Assembly: GCA_964434955.1 (NCBI GenBank)
Contig: CAYSXI010000100.1
Span: 1-18,668, forward strand
Source: JANQLU01 sp964434955
GTDB taxonomy: Bacteria > Planctomycetota > Planctomycetia > Pirellulales > Pirellulaceae
DNA: 18,668 nt
Direction of reading: 5' to 3'
The notes beneath the pieces are model-generated. The model saw only the letters and a list, made by a program, of their open reading frames with translations, was not told where the DNA came from and made no database searches. The position numbers were made by a program, and so were the translations under genes. Of the stretch, positions 1-6,938 are shown piece by piece (the first letter of the stretch is position 1; each line of letters begins with the position of its first letter).

Positions 1-242
1 CCCTGATCGCGTTTCGGGTCCTCGCAGATCGTGCAGCGGTCGTTCTCAGCCAGATTGAAGCAGGCCTCGCAATATCGAACGTTTTCGCGAACATTGCGAA
101 TCGCGTCGGCCAACAGGAACGCCTGATCTTTGTTGATTCTGAGAATATGGTACGCCAGGCGTTCCGCGGATTTCCGTCCGATACCGGGCAAGTTGGAAAG
201 TTGATCAATCAGTTCAACGACCGACTGCGAAAGTTGCGACAT
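1..242 (-). CDS. recR: Recombination protein RecR (partial, 3' end outside window)
   Basis: RecR acts with RecO (and RecF) to load RecA at single-strand gaps in recombinational DNA repair. Only the first 80 codons lie in the window; the gene runs off the left edge. The visible part has the family's N-terminal helix-hairpin-helix region (LSNLPGIGRKSAERLAYHI, about residues 15-33), followed by the four-cysteine zinc motif CEACFNLAENDRCTIC (about residues 58-73). The Toprim domain is missing because of the window edge. The ATG lies 2 bases after the stop of the ybaB gene, so the two are almost certainly co-transcribed and possibly translationally coupled; the ribosome site is weak (GAAAGAA). The order dnaX-ybaB-recR is conserved in many bacteria, which supports the call. 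Identification is by recognition of the motifs. Confidence 0.95.
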   Translation of the reverse strand, partial: MSQLSQSVVELIDQLSNLPGIGRKSAERLAYHILRINKDQAFLLADAIRNVRENVRYCEACFNLAENDRCTICEDPKRDQ

Positions 243-244
243 GT

Positions 245-637
245 TTACGATTCTTTCGGGTCCGAATCGTCGTTGCCCAAATCCATTTCGCCCATGCCCA
301 TCTGAGACATCGCGTTTTCCAGGCCCGGAATACCGCCGGTGATATCCTGCATGGACTCGAGGTGAAGCGATTTCGATTTGGCAATCGCCTGGTTGATGGC
401 CGCAGGCAACAAGTCCTCAATCATCTCGACTTCGTTTTTCTCTACCAAAGTCGGGTCGATCTTGACTTTCAAAATCTGTCCCAGCCCGTTGGCTTCGACT
501 TCGACCATTCCACCGCCAGCGGCACCGGTTACGCGTTTGGATTTTAACTCCTCCGACATCTGGCCCATCTTGCCGCTGATTTCCCCAGCGTTTTTCATCA
601 ACGAAGCCAGATTACCCAAGCCCTTGAACACGGCCAT
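245..637 (-). CDS. ybaB: YbaB/EbfC family nucleoid-associated DNA-binding protein
   Basis: A 130-residue protein of the YbaB/EbfC family, small dimeric DNA-binding proteins found on the nucleoid and usually encoded between dnaX and recR. Family features visible are an N-terminal helix rich in Met, Lys and Glu (about residues 5-35, with the stretch GKMGQMSEELKSKRVTG), the glycine-rich turn GAAGGGMVEVEANGLGQILKVKIDP (here spread over about residues 38-62), and a C-terminal helix with NQAIAKSK. The tail after residue 105 is Met/Gly/Asp rich and probably flexible; it is longer than in the E. coli protein. The start has a good ribosome site (GGAAAGGA just upstream). It sits 18 bases after dnaX and 2 bases before recR, consistent with one operon. 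The DNA-binding role is from family knowledge. Confidence 0.93.
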   Translation of the reverse strand: MAVFKGLGNLASLMKNAGEISGKMGQMSEELKSKRVTGAAGGGMVEVEANGLGQILKVKIDPTLVEKNEVEMIEDLLPAAINQAIAKSKSLHLESMQDITGGIPGLENAMSQMGMGEMDLGNDDSDPKES

Positions 638-655
638 TTCCTTTCCAGTTGGAAG

Positions 656-2518
656 CTATTTTGGTTTGTTTTTTTTCGTTTGAATTCGTTCAAAGTCAAT
701 GATTTCCGCGTCGAATAATTCCATCGCTCGCTCCATCATTGGATGCTGATGAAGTTCACGGATCACGACTCGACGCGATTTGACCGACGTGGCTTCAACT
801 TTCCTCTCCGTTTCCGGAGTTGCTTCAAATTCAAATTCGATTCGAAACGGCTGACCAACGATTCCGGAAAAAACGGTTTCAAATCGCGATTTCTTTTCCG
901 GCCGATTGCATGAGTCCATGTTATAGGAATCTGTCAGCGTGACGACCAGTTGATTTGGTTTGGGCATCGCTAGCTTCTTGAAGTCGCTGGCCATCACCGC
1001 CGCGGAGTCGTTCATTTGCCCCAGCGTTTGCTTCCAGTAACCGCCAACATTTGCCTCGGTTACCTCGATTGTTGCTCCTTTGGAAGCCTCCGCTGCCATG
1101 GTCGCTGAATCGGACGACGGAGGCGCTGACGCCTTCGCCTGGGCGTTTTGTTCAAGCTCCGGTTCGGGACTCGCCGGAGGGGCTACTGCGGGAGGCTGCG
1201 CTGGGGTGTGCGAGTTAACTTCACGAACCTGAGTTGCTACCGGTGGGTCGTTTTTTTTTGAAGCAGGTTCGCTGGTTCCGGTTGGGACAGATGTGCCTGC
1301 ATTGAGCGATGCAGCCAGTTTGGTTGAGTCCAATTCGTTCGACTGCAATAGCTTCAGCAGGTTGGAAATGCCGTTGAGCGATTCCATGTTGCAAATTCGC
1401 ACGCATGCCATTTCCAGGAGCGTTCGCCCATGCGTGGTGGTTCGCATCGAAACCAGCGTCCGATCAAGGATTTGGAGTAGCGATAGCAACTGCGGCAACT
1501 CGAGGCGCTCAGCTAATCCCATGAGTTTGCCCTGGTCATCGGGACTGGCAAACAAATAGACTTCCGTACCGCAACCAACCTTTTCGGTCATCACGTCACG
1601 AAACAGTCCCAGTAATTGTTCCGCCAACTGGCCAGCATCAACGCCGGCATCGACGGCTTGGGCAACTTTCGAAACAACCAACTGAGTTTGGCCTGCAATC
1701 AGCCCTTCGGCGATCTCAAACAAAATCGCGGTGTCGGCCGATCCCAACAATTGGTGAACATCGGCAACCGTAATTTCACCCGTGGTGAACGACAGTAATT
1801 GTTCAAGCAGTGATTGGCTGTCACGCATTGAGCCTTTGGCTCGTTGGGCAAGCAAGTTCAGCGCTGCTTCGTCCGCCTGGACGTTTTCATTCGTGGCAAT
1901 CTCTTGCAATCGCTTTTTGATCTCGACGGTTTGGACCGGCAGAAAATCAAATTGTTGGCAGCGAGAGCGGACGGTGATCGGGATTTTGTCCGGTTCCGTC
2001 GTGCAAAAAATAAATTTCACATGCGAAGGTGGCTCTTCCAATGTCTTCAAAAGGGCGTTGAAAGCACCTTTCGAAAGCATGTGAACTTCATCAATGATAT
2101 AGACTTTGAATCGAGCTCGGCTGGGGCGGATGTTGGCGTTGCTGCGAAGTTCGCGAATGTTGTCCACGCCGTTGTTACTGGCACCGTCAATTTCGATGAC
2201 GTCGACATCTTCACCGGACTCAATGGATCGACAGATATCGCAATGGTTTTCCTGGTTGCCACCCTGGCAGGGCTCCACCGTTGGCAAAGAGCTGTTTCCG
2301 CAATTCAGGCATTTGGCAAAAATCCTTGCGGTCGAAGTCTTGCCGACTCCCCTCGCACCCGTAAACAGGTAAGCATGTCCGATACGGTCCTGCTGGATCG
2401 CATTCGATAAAGCCGTCGCGACCTGGGATTGCCCGATCAGCTGTGAAAAGCCGGTTGGGCGATAACGTCGAGCGACGACGGTATAATTTTCGGAAGTCTT
2501 GTTGGACGGATCAGCCAT
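656..2518 (-). CDS. dnaX: DNA polymerase III subunit tau/gamma
   Basis: Clamp-loader ATPase of DNA polymerase III, 620 residues, close to E. coli tau (643). Domain I-II is an AAA+ module: Walker A GARGVGKTS (54-62), Walker B IIDEVH (141-146), sensor/arginine-finger motif SRCQQFDF (185-192). The zinc module has cysteines at 70, 73, 84, 93 and 96; the last two are separated from C84 by an extra QGGNQENH segment not seen in the compact E. coli motif. Domain III follows to about residue 390. Residues 395-485 are a Pro/Ala/Ser-rich linker, and 490-620 form the tau-specific C-terminal part. A nine-A run at codons 420-423 could let the cell also make a short gamma form (see separate entry). It heads the dnaX-ybaB-recR cluster. 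The start ATG has AAGG a few bases upstream. Confidence 0.96.
   Translation of the reverse strand: MADPSNKTSENYTVVARRYRPTGFSQLIGQSQVATALSNAIQQDRIGHAYLFTGARGVGKTSTARIFAKCLNCGNSSLPTVEPCQGGNQENHCDICRSIESGEDVDVIEIDGASNNGVDNIRELRSNANIRPSRARFKVYIIDEVHMLSKGAFNALLKTLEEPPSHVKFIFCTTEPDKIPITVRSRCQQFDFLPVQTVEIKKRLQEIATNENVQADEAALNLLAQRAKGSMRDSQSLLEQLLSFTTGEITVADVHQLLGSADTAILFEIAEGLIAGQTQLVVSKVAQAVDAGVDAGQLAEQLLGLFRDVMTEKVGCGTEVYLFASPDDQGKLMGLAERLELPQLLSLLQILDRTLVSMRTTTHGRTLLEMACVRICNMESLNGISNLLKLLQSNELDSTKLAASLNAGTSVPTGTSEPASKKNDPPVATQVREVNSHTPAQPPAVAPPASPEPELEQNAQAKASAPPSSDSATMAAEASKGATIEVTEANVGGYWKQTLGQMNDSAAVMASDFKKLAMPKPNQLVVTLTDSYNMDSCNRPEKKSRFETVFSGIVGQPFRIEFEFEATPETERKVEATSVKSRRVVIRELHQHPMMERAMELFDAEIIDFERIQTKKNKPK
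1251..1259 (-). promoter_or_regulatory. A9 slippery run in dnaX, candidate gamma/tau switch
   Basis: On the coding strand nine consecutive A residues span codons 420-423 (TCA AAA AAA AAC), at the border between the clamp-loader domains and the Pro/Ala linker. If the transcript gains one A, or the ribosome shifts -1, reading continues as KKKRPTGSNSGS and stops at TGA 1221-1223, giving a 432-residue product. If one A is lost, reading stops at TAG 1237-1239 after about 426 residues. Both alternative frames therefore close within about 30 bases. Thermus thermophilus dnaX uses a nine-A run for transcriptional slippage, and E. coli dnaX uses ribosomal frameshifting to make a 431-residue gamma. Whether slippage occurs here is inference. 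Confidence 0.6.
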
Positions 2519-2600
2519 GCCTTGATTTTAGGCGATTGCGATTGTCCTCCCAAGCGGGCAAAATCTTCATTTTCCATGGTAATGCAAACGGTTCGTACAA

Positions 2601-3521
2601 GTGGAACGCCAATTTCGAATTTGGTTTGGCCCAGGCGGTATCCGCGGCGCTTTCGCAGCCGGGGTTGCGCGGGGGCTGGATTTGGCAATCCAACGCAACC
2701 AGTTTGATCCATCCGGAATGTCTGTCTATGGCTCATCGGTTGGCTGCCTGACCGCCTGTTATCTAGCGACGTCCAACACCGAAAACGGTCTCGATATTTT
2801 TCGTGATGATGCGAGAAGACTGCTCAAAATTGGTCGTTTTCCACGTTTGCTGTTCTCAAGTTTTGGGAGGCGTCTCGGGCTGGGCAGGAATCATACGAAT
2901 GCCAACTCGGAGCAGCATTGCGTGCTCGACACGCGGTTGGCAACCGAAATCATGTTGAAGCGAACGCCAAACGTGTTCCAGCAAATCAAGGAATGTCGTT
3001 TTTCGATATTTGCCGAATGCGTCCACAAAGAGTCCGGGCAGTTCCAGCATGTCGATTTGCGAGGTTGCGACGACCCCCTCACTTGGATTCGGCGCTCCAT
3101 GAATATGGTGCCGTTTACATCGATGAAGGAAAACAGCTACGTCGATTCGAACGTGAAAGGATATGGGTTCGTCGAACTCCTTGACTTGCCAAGTCCGCAG
3201 CCGCTGGTGTTGGTCATGAACTCACATCGATTTAGTTGGAAAGATGCCTTGTACAGCCGCGTTAGCGCTCTGACCTGCGCCGACCAAAGCGTTGCTTCCT
3301 ATTATCGTGGGCGGCGGCAGCGTTGTCGCGAAGCATTGGAACGATCGGGCTTGTCCAATCAAGTCCTGGTTGTCGCCCGCCCTGCCGGAAACCGTCGCGT
3401 TGAAGCGGACTTTCAAGCCGGAATGGACGCCGCGGCAAAAGTGACGGATTTCGTCGAGAGCCATCGAGGCGAATTCCAAACGACCGCCGCTTCCTCGCAG
3501 TCGGAGCGTTGTGATTCGTGA
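2601..3521 (+). CDS. Patatin-like phospholipase family protein
   Basis: A 306-residue protein with the patatin-type Ser/Asp hydrolase signature and no signal peptide, so probably cytoplasmic or membrane-peripheral. The glycine-rich oxyanion loop is FGPGGIRGAF (residues 9-18, GGxRG at 12-16). The nucleophile elbow is YGSSVG with the GxSxG serine at 46. The probable catalytic Asp is D182 in YVDSNVKGY; the usual DG[GA] is changed to DSN, so the dyad is slightly atypical. The family hydrolyses acyl ester bonds of lipids; the substrate here cannot be told. The start is GTG at 2601, the only start before an in-frame stop at 2580-2582, and the ribosome site is weak. It is the only plus-strand gene, divergent from dnaX (82 bases) and convergent with the ketoacyl synthase (11 bases between stops). 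Confidence 0.82.
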   Translation: MERQFRIWFGPGGIRGAFAAGVARGLDLAIQRNQFDPSGMSVYGSSVGCLTACYLATSNTENGLDIFRDDARRLLKIGRFPRLLFSSFGRRLGLGRNHTNANSEQHCVLDTRLATEIMLKRTPNVFQQIKECRFSIFAECVHKESGQFQHVDLRGCDDPLTWIRRSMNMVPFTSMKENSYVDSNVKGYGFVELLDLPSPQPLVLVMNSHRFSWKDALYSRVSALTCADQSVASYYRGRRQRCREALERSGLSNQVLVVARPAGNRRVEADFQAGMDAAAKVTDFVESHRGEFQTTAASSQSERCDS

Positions 3522-3532
3522 CCCAACGCGAT

Positions 3533-4591
3533 CTAGACAAGTTTGGCGAGGACGCAACCGTGACTTAGGTGGTCCGGCTTGTACCCGGGGCCGCCCGCCC
3601 CAACCGAAGGCATCGCGAGTACTCCAGGCGCTCCAATTTTTTCCCACGAATCAGACATCGCGAGGGGAATGGAAGCAGAAACGGTATTTCCCGCATCCTG
3701 AATGCAATTCCAGACTTTTTGCTGCTTGAATTCCTCGAATTCAATTCCGGCGAGTCGATCGAGGATCAGCCCGTTCGGCTGATGCGGGACCAGGTGGAGG
3801 CGTTCGAAGGATGCCTCGTCTAAATGGGTCGTGACGCGTTCGAGACTGGTTTTGACTGCATCGGCCATGATCTCGGGGGCGCGTTTTACGAGCCAAAACC
3901 CACGCCGCCCGGGCATGCTCATACAGGTGGTGATTTCCGGCCGAACATTGCCCCAGGGATCCTTGGAATCTGGCACATCGATTTTTTGAATCAGCTGTTG
4001 ATCATCGGCAACATGATCTTGCCAGGCATCGAGGATGATATTGGAATCTTTGCTCGACGTCGGGCGAATGATGACAGCGCCTGCTCCGTCCGCAAACAGT
4101 TTGGCGGCTTGACCGCTGGCCCGTTGTTGGTCGCCCAAACGACCTTCGGCCGGTTCCCAATTGATGTTCCGACTTATGATTTCCGCAGCGATGACGGCGA
4201 CCGGTTTTTTGATTCGATCAATGGTTTCCAGGGCCAGTCGAACCACCGCCGGAAAACCGCTGCAAGCCCGCTCGATACCAAGCCCTTCGCATTTCAAACC
4301 AATGGATTCGAGCGCCTCATTTGCAACGTCCTCGGGATGGTGAACGCGACTGGAAACCAAAACAGCACCCAGTTCCGTAGCATCGTCGGGTTCGACGCTG
4401 AGAAGTTTCTTCAGCGTTGCGGACGCAAGATCGGCAACACTTGCCTTTGGGCGAGCAATAAGTCTTGACCGAATCCCATAGCGGTCGCCCGATACAGGCA
4501 AATCGTCACTGGTCATTCGTTCCAAAAGCTCGGGGGCGTCGCTTTCATTGAGCCCGACGAAGTGACCGAACGAGGCGTCAATGGTTTGCAT
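3533..4591 (-). CDS. Beta-ketoacyl-ACP synthase III (FabH)-like thiolase-fold enzyme
   Basis: A 352-residue thiolase-fold condensing enzyme. The Cys-His-Asn triad of the FabH group is visible: C110 in IERACSGFPAVVRLA, H270 in LHLVPHQPNGLI, N302 in QDAGNTVSASIPLAM. The near-C-terminal glycine loop SVGAGGPGY (about 329-337) fits the family's active-site loop. FabH-like enzymes condense an acyl-CoA or acyl-ACP primer with malonyl-ACP. This copy is diverged from housekeeping FabH (the segment ADGAGAVIIRP replaces the common GDGAGAVVL) and stands alone rather than in a fab cluster, so it may serve a special lipid or secondary product; relatives such as OleA or DarB-like enzymes are alternatives. 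No strong ribosome site is seen before the ATG. It is convergent with the patatin gene. Confidence 0.82.
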   Translation of the reverse strand: MQTIDASFGHFVGLNESDAPELLERMTSDDLPVSGDRYGIRSRLIARPKASVADLASATLKKLLSVEPDDATELGAVLVSSRVHHPEDVANEALESIGLKCEGLGIERACSGFPAVVRLALETIDRIKKPVAVIAAEIISRNINWEPAEGRLGDQQRASGQAAKLFADGAGAVIIRPTSSKDSNIILDAWQDHVADDQQLIQKIDVPDSKDPWGNVRPEITTCMSMPGRRGFWLVKRAPEIMADAVKTSLERVTTHLDEASFERLHLVPHQPNGLILDRLAGIEFEEFKQQKVWNCIQDAGNTVSASIPLAMSDSWEKIGAPGVLAMPSVGAGGPGYKPDHLSHGCVLAKLV

Positions 4592-4652
4592 TTACGAAAT
4601 CGCCAAAGAAAGTCGCAATGGTATCCGACGAATAACCGAAGCCTGAAAGATT

Positions 4653-4756
4653 CTGCCGGCCAGAGGACCCCGCACAAGAGTACCCCGCTTAGGGCTGCTC
4701 CGGTTAAGGCCTGACCCGATTCACGGCTCCCCCTCGCGGGACCCACTGGCCGGCAG
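4653..4756. repeat. Perfect 11-bp inverted repeat bracketing a 104-bp structured element
   Basis: Arms CTGCCGGCCAG (4653-4663) and CTGGCCGGCAG (4746-4756) are exact reverse complements, 82 bases apart. Inside them CCCGC (4669-4673) can pair with GCGGG (4736-4740), separated from the outer stem by a 5x5 internal loop, so a long two-part stem is possible. It occupies the 228-base gap (4592-4819) between the GMC oxidoreductase stop and the ketoacyl synthase start, in which I see no gene. There is no T tract, so it is not a simple intrinsic terminator, and I see no clear target duplication at the ends. It may be a small non-autonomous element, a cruciform or an RNA structure in the leader of the ketoacyl synthase. 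Confidence 0.6.
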
Positions 4757-4819
4757 CAAAATCAGCGAACGTATTGTTGTATTCGTCACATGCCAGATTG
4801 TCAAATGGCTCAACAGGTC

Positions 4820-6706
4820 TCACTTCACGTCCTGCTGAAACAGGTGGGCGTGTGCCGGATTCGCGATGATTTGCCGCGAAATCCGCTCTGAAAGCGCACT
4901 GATCGTCATCAAGGGATTCACCCCTAGCGGCGTAGGCACAATCGAGGCATCGGCAACGTAAAGGCCGTCGTGGACCTGGGGTCGTCCGCCCTCTCCGCAT
5001 TGGCCGCTGCCCGAACCGTTATAGACCTGGCCAAGGTGGTTCACGACACCGTCCGATGGATCATCGGCCATACCGCATGCGCCCAGCGGATGGACCGAAA
5101 TCAAGTTGTCGCCCGTTTCCTTGAGCCGCTTGTACCAGCCACCATGGGCACGGGCCAAACGGTCAAATTCACCGAACATCAGTTTGCGGAGTCGACTATC
5201 TTTCAGGCCGGGCCAACTAATTTGCCAACGGTTGTCTTTCCAAACGATTTTGCCTCGGCCCTCATCCATTCCCATTCCAAGCATCACCATGGAGTTGTCC
5301 AGTTGCCGATCCTTTAGCAGGAATCGAAACAGCCCGACGACGGCTTTGGGAATCGCCGCTTCCTGAATCAAGATTCGGTCCAGCAATCTTTGGCGTCGCT
5401 CGTAGATCAAGGTCGTTTGCAAAGTCGGGCCGGGGCCGCATTCGTTCCCGTAAGCGCCGACGCCTGAGATGTTGGCCTTGAATTTTCCGTCCATCACGAA
5501 TCCGATCGTGTCTCCGTTATAAGACCAATTGTGACCGAGTTTTGGCGAGAAACGGAATTCTTCATTTTGCGACTGCATCAAAATCTGCGCGCTACCAGGA
5601 CTCCCACAGGCGACAATGACCAAGTCGGCGGAGACTTGGATCGGTTGGCTGCATAACTTTCCGGAGCGATCATCGTGGTGCTCCAATTGGATCAGGTAAC
5701 CGCTTTGATGCTTGACGAGTTTCTTGACTTCGACCTGAGTGAAAATGTCCGTGCCTTGACGTTTCGCTTGCGGCAAGTAATTCGTCAACAGGGTGTTTTT
5801 TGCACCGACGTTGCATCCAGTAATGCAATCGCCACACAAATTGCAGGCCTGTTGATACACCCCATGTGGGTTTCGCATTTGATCGTCGAGATAACGATGG
5901 TCGTACATGACGGTCAGAGGGGAGCGATCAAAGAAGCCCGCCCGCATCGAAACCCGGGCCGCCGCTTTTCGACGAACTTGGACTTTGGAAGTCTGGTCGA
6001 ATGGAGTGCGAGTCAGGTTCAATTCGCGGGCAGCCAATTCGTAGTAGGGGTCGAGGATCTGTCGATCGCGAAGTGCCTCTGGCCATTTGGATTGGCGAAA
6101 TACATCGGAGTCAGGTTTCAACGCCACATTGGCATTGATCAGTGAAGTTCCGCCCAGTGCCGAGGCCGAAAGCGTGTTCACTTCGTCATTCATCGTTAAA
6201 TTGAAAAGTCCCAAGGGGTTGGTGACTTTCCCCCGGTTTCGCCCCCAGGGCGCGGTGCGAGAATGACGACGCAGGTCGCCGAAGGTATCCGGAAACGAAC
6301 CGGGTACCCACTCGCGGCCGCGCTCCAAAATGCAGATGCGATGCCCGGTGCCCAGTTGGGCAGACAATCTGGCCGCGCAGATCGAAGCTCCATAGCCTGA
6401 TCCAATGACCACCACGCTATAGTGGGCACAGCCATTCCCCTTGGCGGGAAACAGTTGTTCAATTGGATTGGAAAGCCGGCCGCCAAACGCCGCGTGGCTT
6501 GCTCGGTAATCCTGCGCGGCACGCGCCTTCAGCGCTGAACTTGCCGACGCTTTGTGCAGCTCCGCGTTTTCGAATTTTTCCCACGTATCGGCCCTGGCCT
6601 TTGACGGGACAAGACCGGCAGCGGCGACACCCGCCGCACAGCCCAAGGCTTGGCGACGGTTGATGACAGGAAGTTTGATTTTTTTAGGCTGGCGGCGATC
6701 CGACAT
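4820..6706 (-). CDS. GMC-family FAD oxidoreductase (cholesterol oxidase-like), Tat-exported
   Basis: A 628-residue flavoprotein. The N-terminus has a twin-arginine signal: NRRQALGCAAGVAAAGLVPS (16-35), ending near KARA-D, so it is probably folded with cofactor and exported by Tat. The FAD-binding Rossmann motif is VVVIGSGYGASICAARL (98-114), with the acidic strand end LERG at 127-130 and GGTSLINAN (185-193). The C-terminal GMC signature includes ISVHPLGACGM (H539 as likely catalytic base) and ADASIVPTPLGVNPLMTIS (N597 second active-site residue). Residues 288-298 hold CNLCGDCITGC, a C-x2-C-x2-C-x3-C pattern seen in a subgroup of cholesterol oxidase-like GMC proteins and resembling a 4Fe-4S ligand set. 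Members oxidise alcohols, often sterols; the substrate here is unknown. The start is supported by GAGGAA three bases upstream. Confidence 0.88.
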   Translation of the reverse strand: MSDRRQPKKIKLPVINRRQALGCAAGVAAAGLVPSKARADTWEKFENAELHKASASSALKARAAQDYRASHAAFGGRLSNPIEQLFPAKGNGCAHYSVVVIGSGYGASICAARLSAQLGTGHRICILERGREWVPGSFPDTFGDLRRHSRTAPWGRNRGKVTNPLGLFNLTMNDEVNTLSASALGGTSLINANVALKPDSDVFRQSKWPEALRDRQILDPYYELAARELNLTRTPFDQTSKVQVRRKAAARVSMRAGFFDRSPLTVMYDHRYLDDQMRNPHGVYQQACNLCGDCITGCNVGAKNTLLTNYLPQAKRQGTDIFTQVEVKKLVKHQSGYLIQLEHHDDRSGKLCSQPIQVSADLVIVACGSPGSAQILMQSQNEEFRFSPKLGHNWSYNGDTIGFVMDGKFKANISGVGAYGNECGPGPTLQTTLIYERRQRLLDRILIQEAAIPKAVVGLFRFLLKDRQLDNSMVMLGMGMDEGRGKIVWKDNRWQISWPGLKDSRLRKLMFGEFDRLARAHGGWYKRLKETGDNLISVHPLGACGMADDPSDGVVNHLGQVYNGSGSGQCGEGGRPQVHDGLYVADASIVPTPLGVNPLMTISALSERISRQIIANPAHAHLFQQDVK

Positions 6707-6814
6707 CGATTCCTCAAAATCGATTTGAAATGAACAAGGGTCACATCAAGAAATATCGAACTCACCGTCGTTGGAATCGAGTAGCGAAGGCTCGAATTGA
6801 TTGGAATCAGAAGG

Positions 6815-6853
6815 GACGGTCCAATTGATCAGCCTGAAGAGACAGGGACCGTC
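6815..6853. repeat. 8-bp inverted repeat in the gap between htrA-like and GMC genes
   Basis: GACGGTCC (6815-6822) and GGACCGTC (6846-6853) are exact reverse complements with a 23-base loop. They lie in the 232-base gap (6707-6938) after the protease stop and before the GMC oxidoreductase start, both minus strand. No T run follows on the minus strand, so it is not a standard terminator; an operator or mRNA hairpin is possible. I see no gene in this gap. A GC palindrome GCCCCGGGGC lies about 70 bases nearer to the protease stop. Confidence 0.4.
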
Positions 6854-6938
6854 AAAGAATGAAATTGCAATGCAACGAATAGTCCGAAAAGGCAAACTTT
6901 TCCGGTTGGTGGCAGATGGGAAAGGCCCCGGGGCGAAC

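Noticed and set aside
669..676. T8 run near the end of dnaX read as a terminator or second slippage site
   Set aside because: It is inside the last codons of dnaX (Lys/Asn codons on the coding strand), with no stem beside it on either strand, and a slip there would change only the last few residues.
3522..3532. Bidirectional terminator between the convergent patatin and ketosynthase genes
   Set aside because: Only 11 bases separate the stops and no inverted repeat is visible there.
4653..4756. The inverted repeat as an integron attC site
   Set aside because: The core GTTRRRY/RYYYAAC pair is not found at the ends and there is no integron context.
6923..6936. GC palindrome near the HtrA stop as a terminator
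   Set aside because: The palindrome has no loop and no T tract follows on the minus strand.
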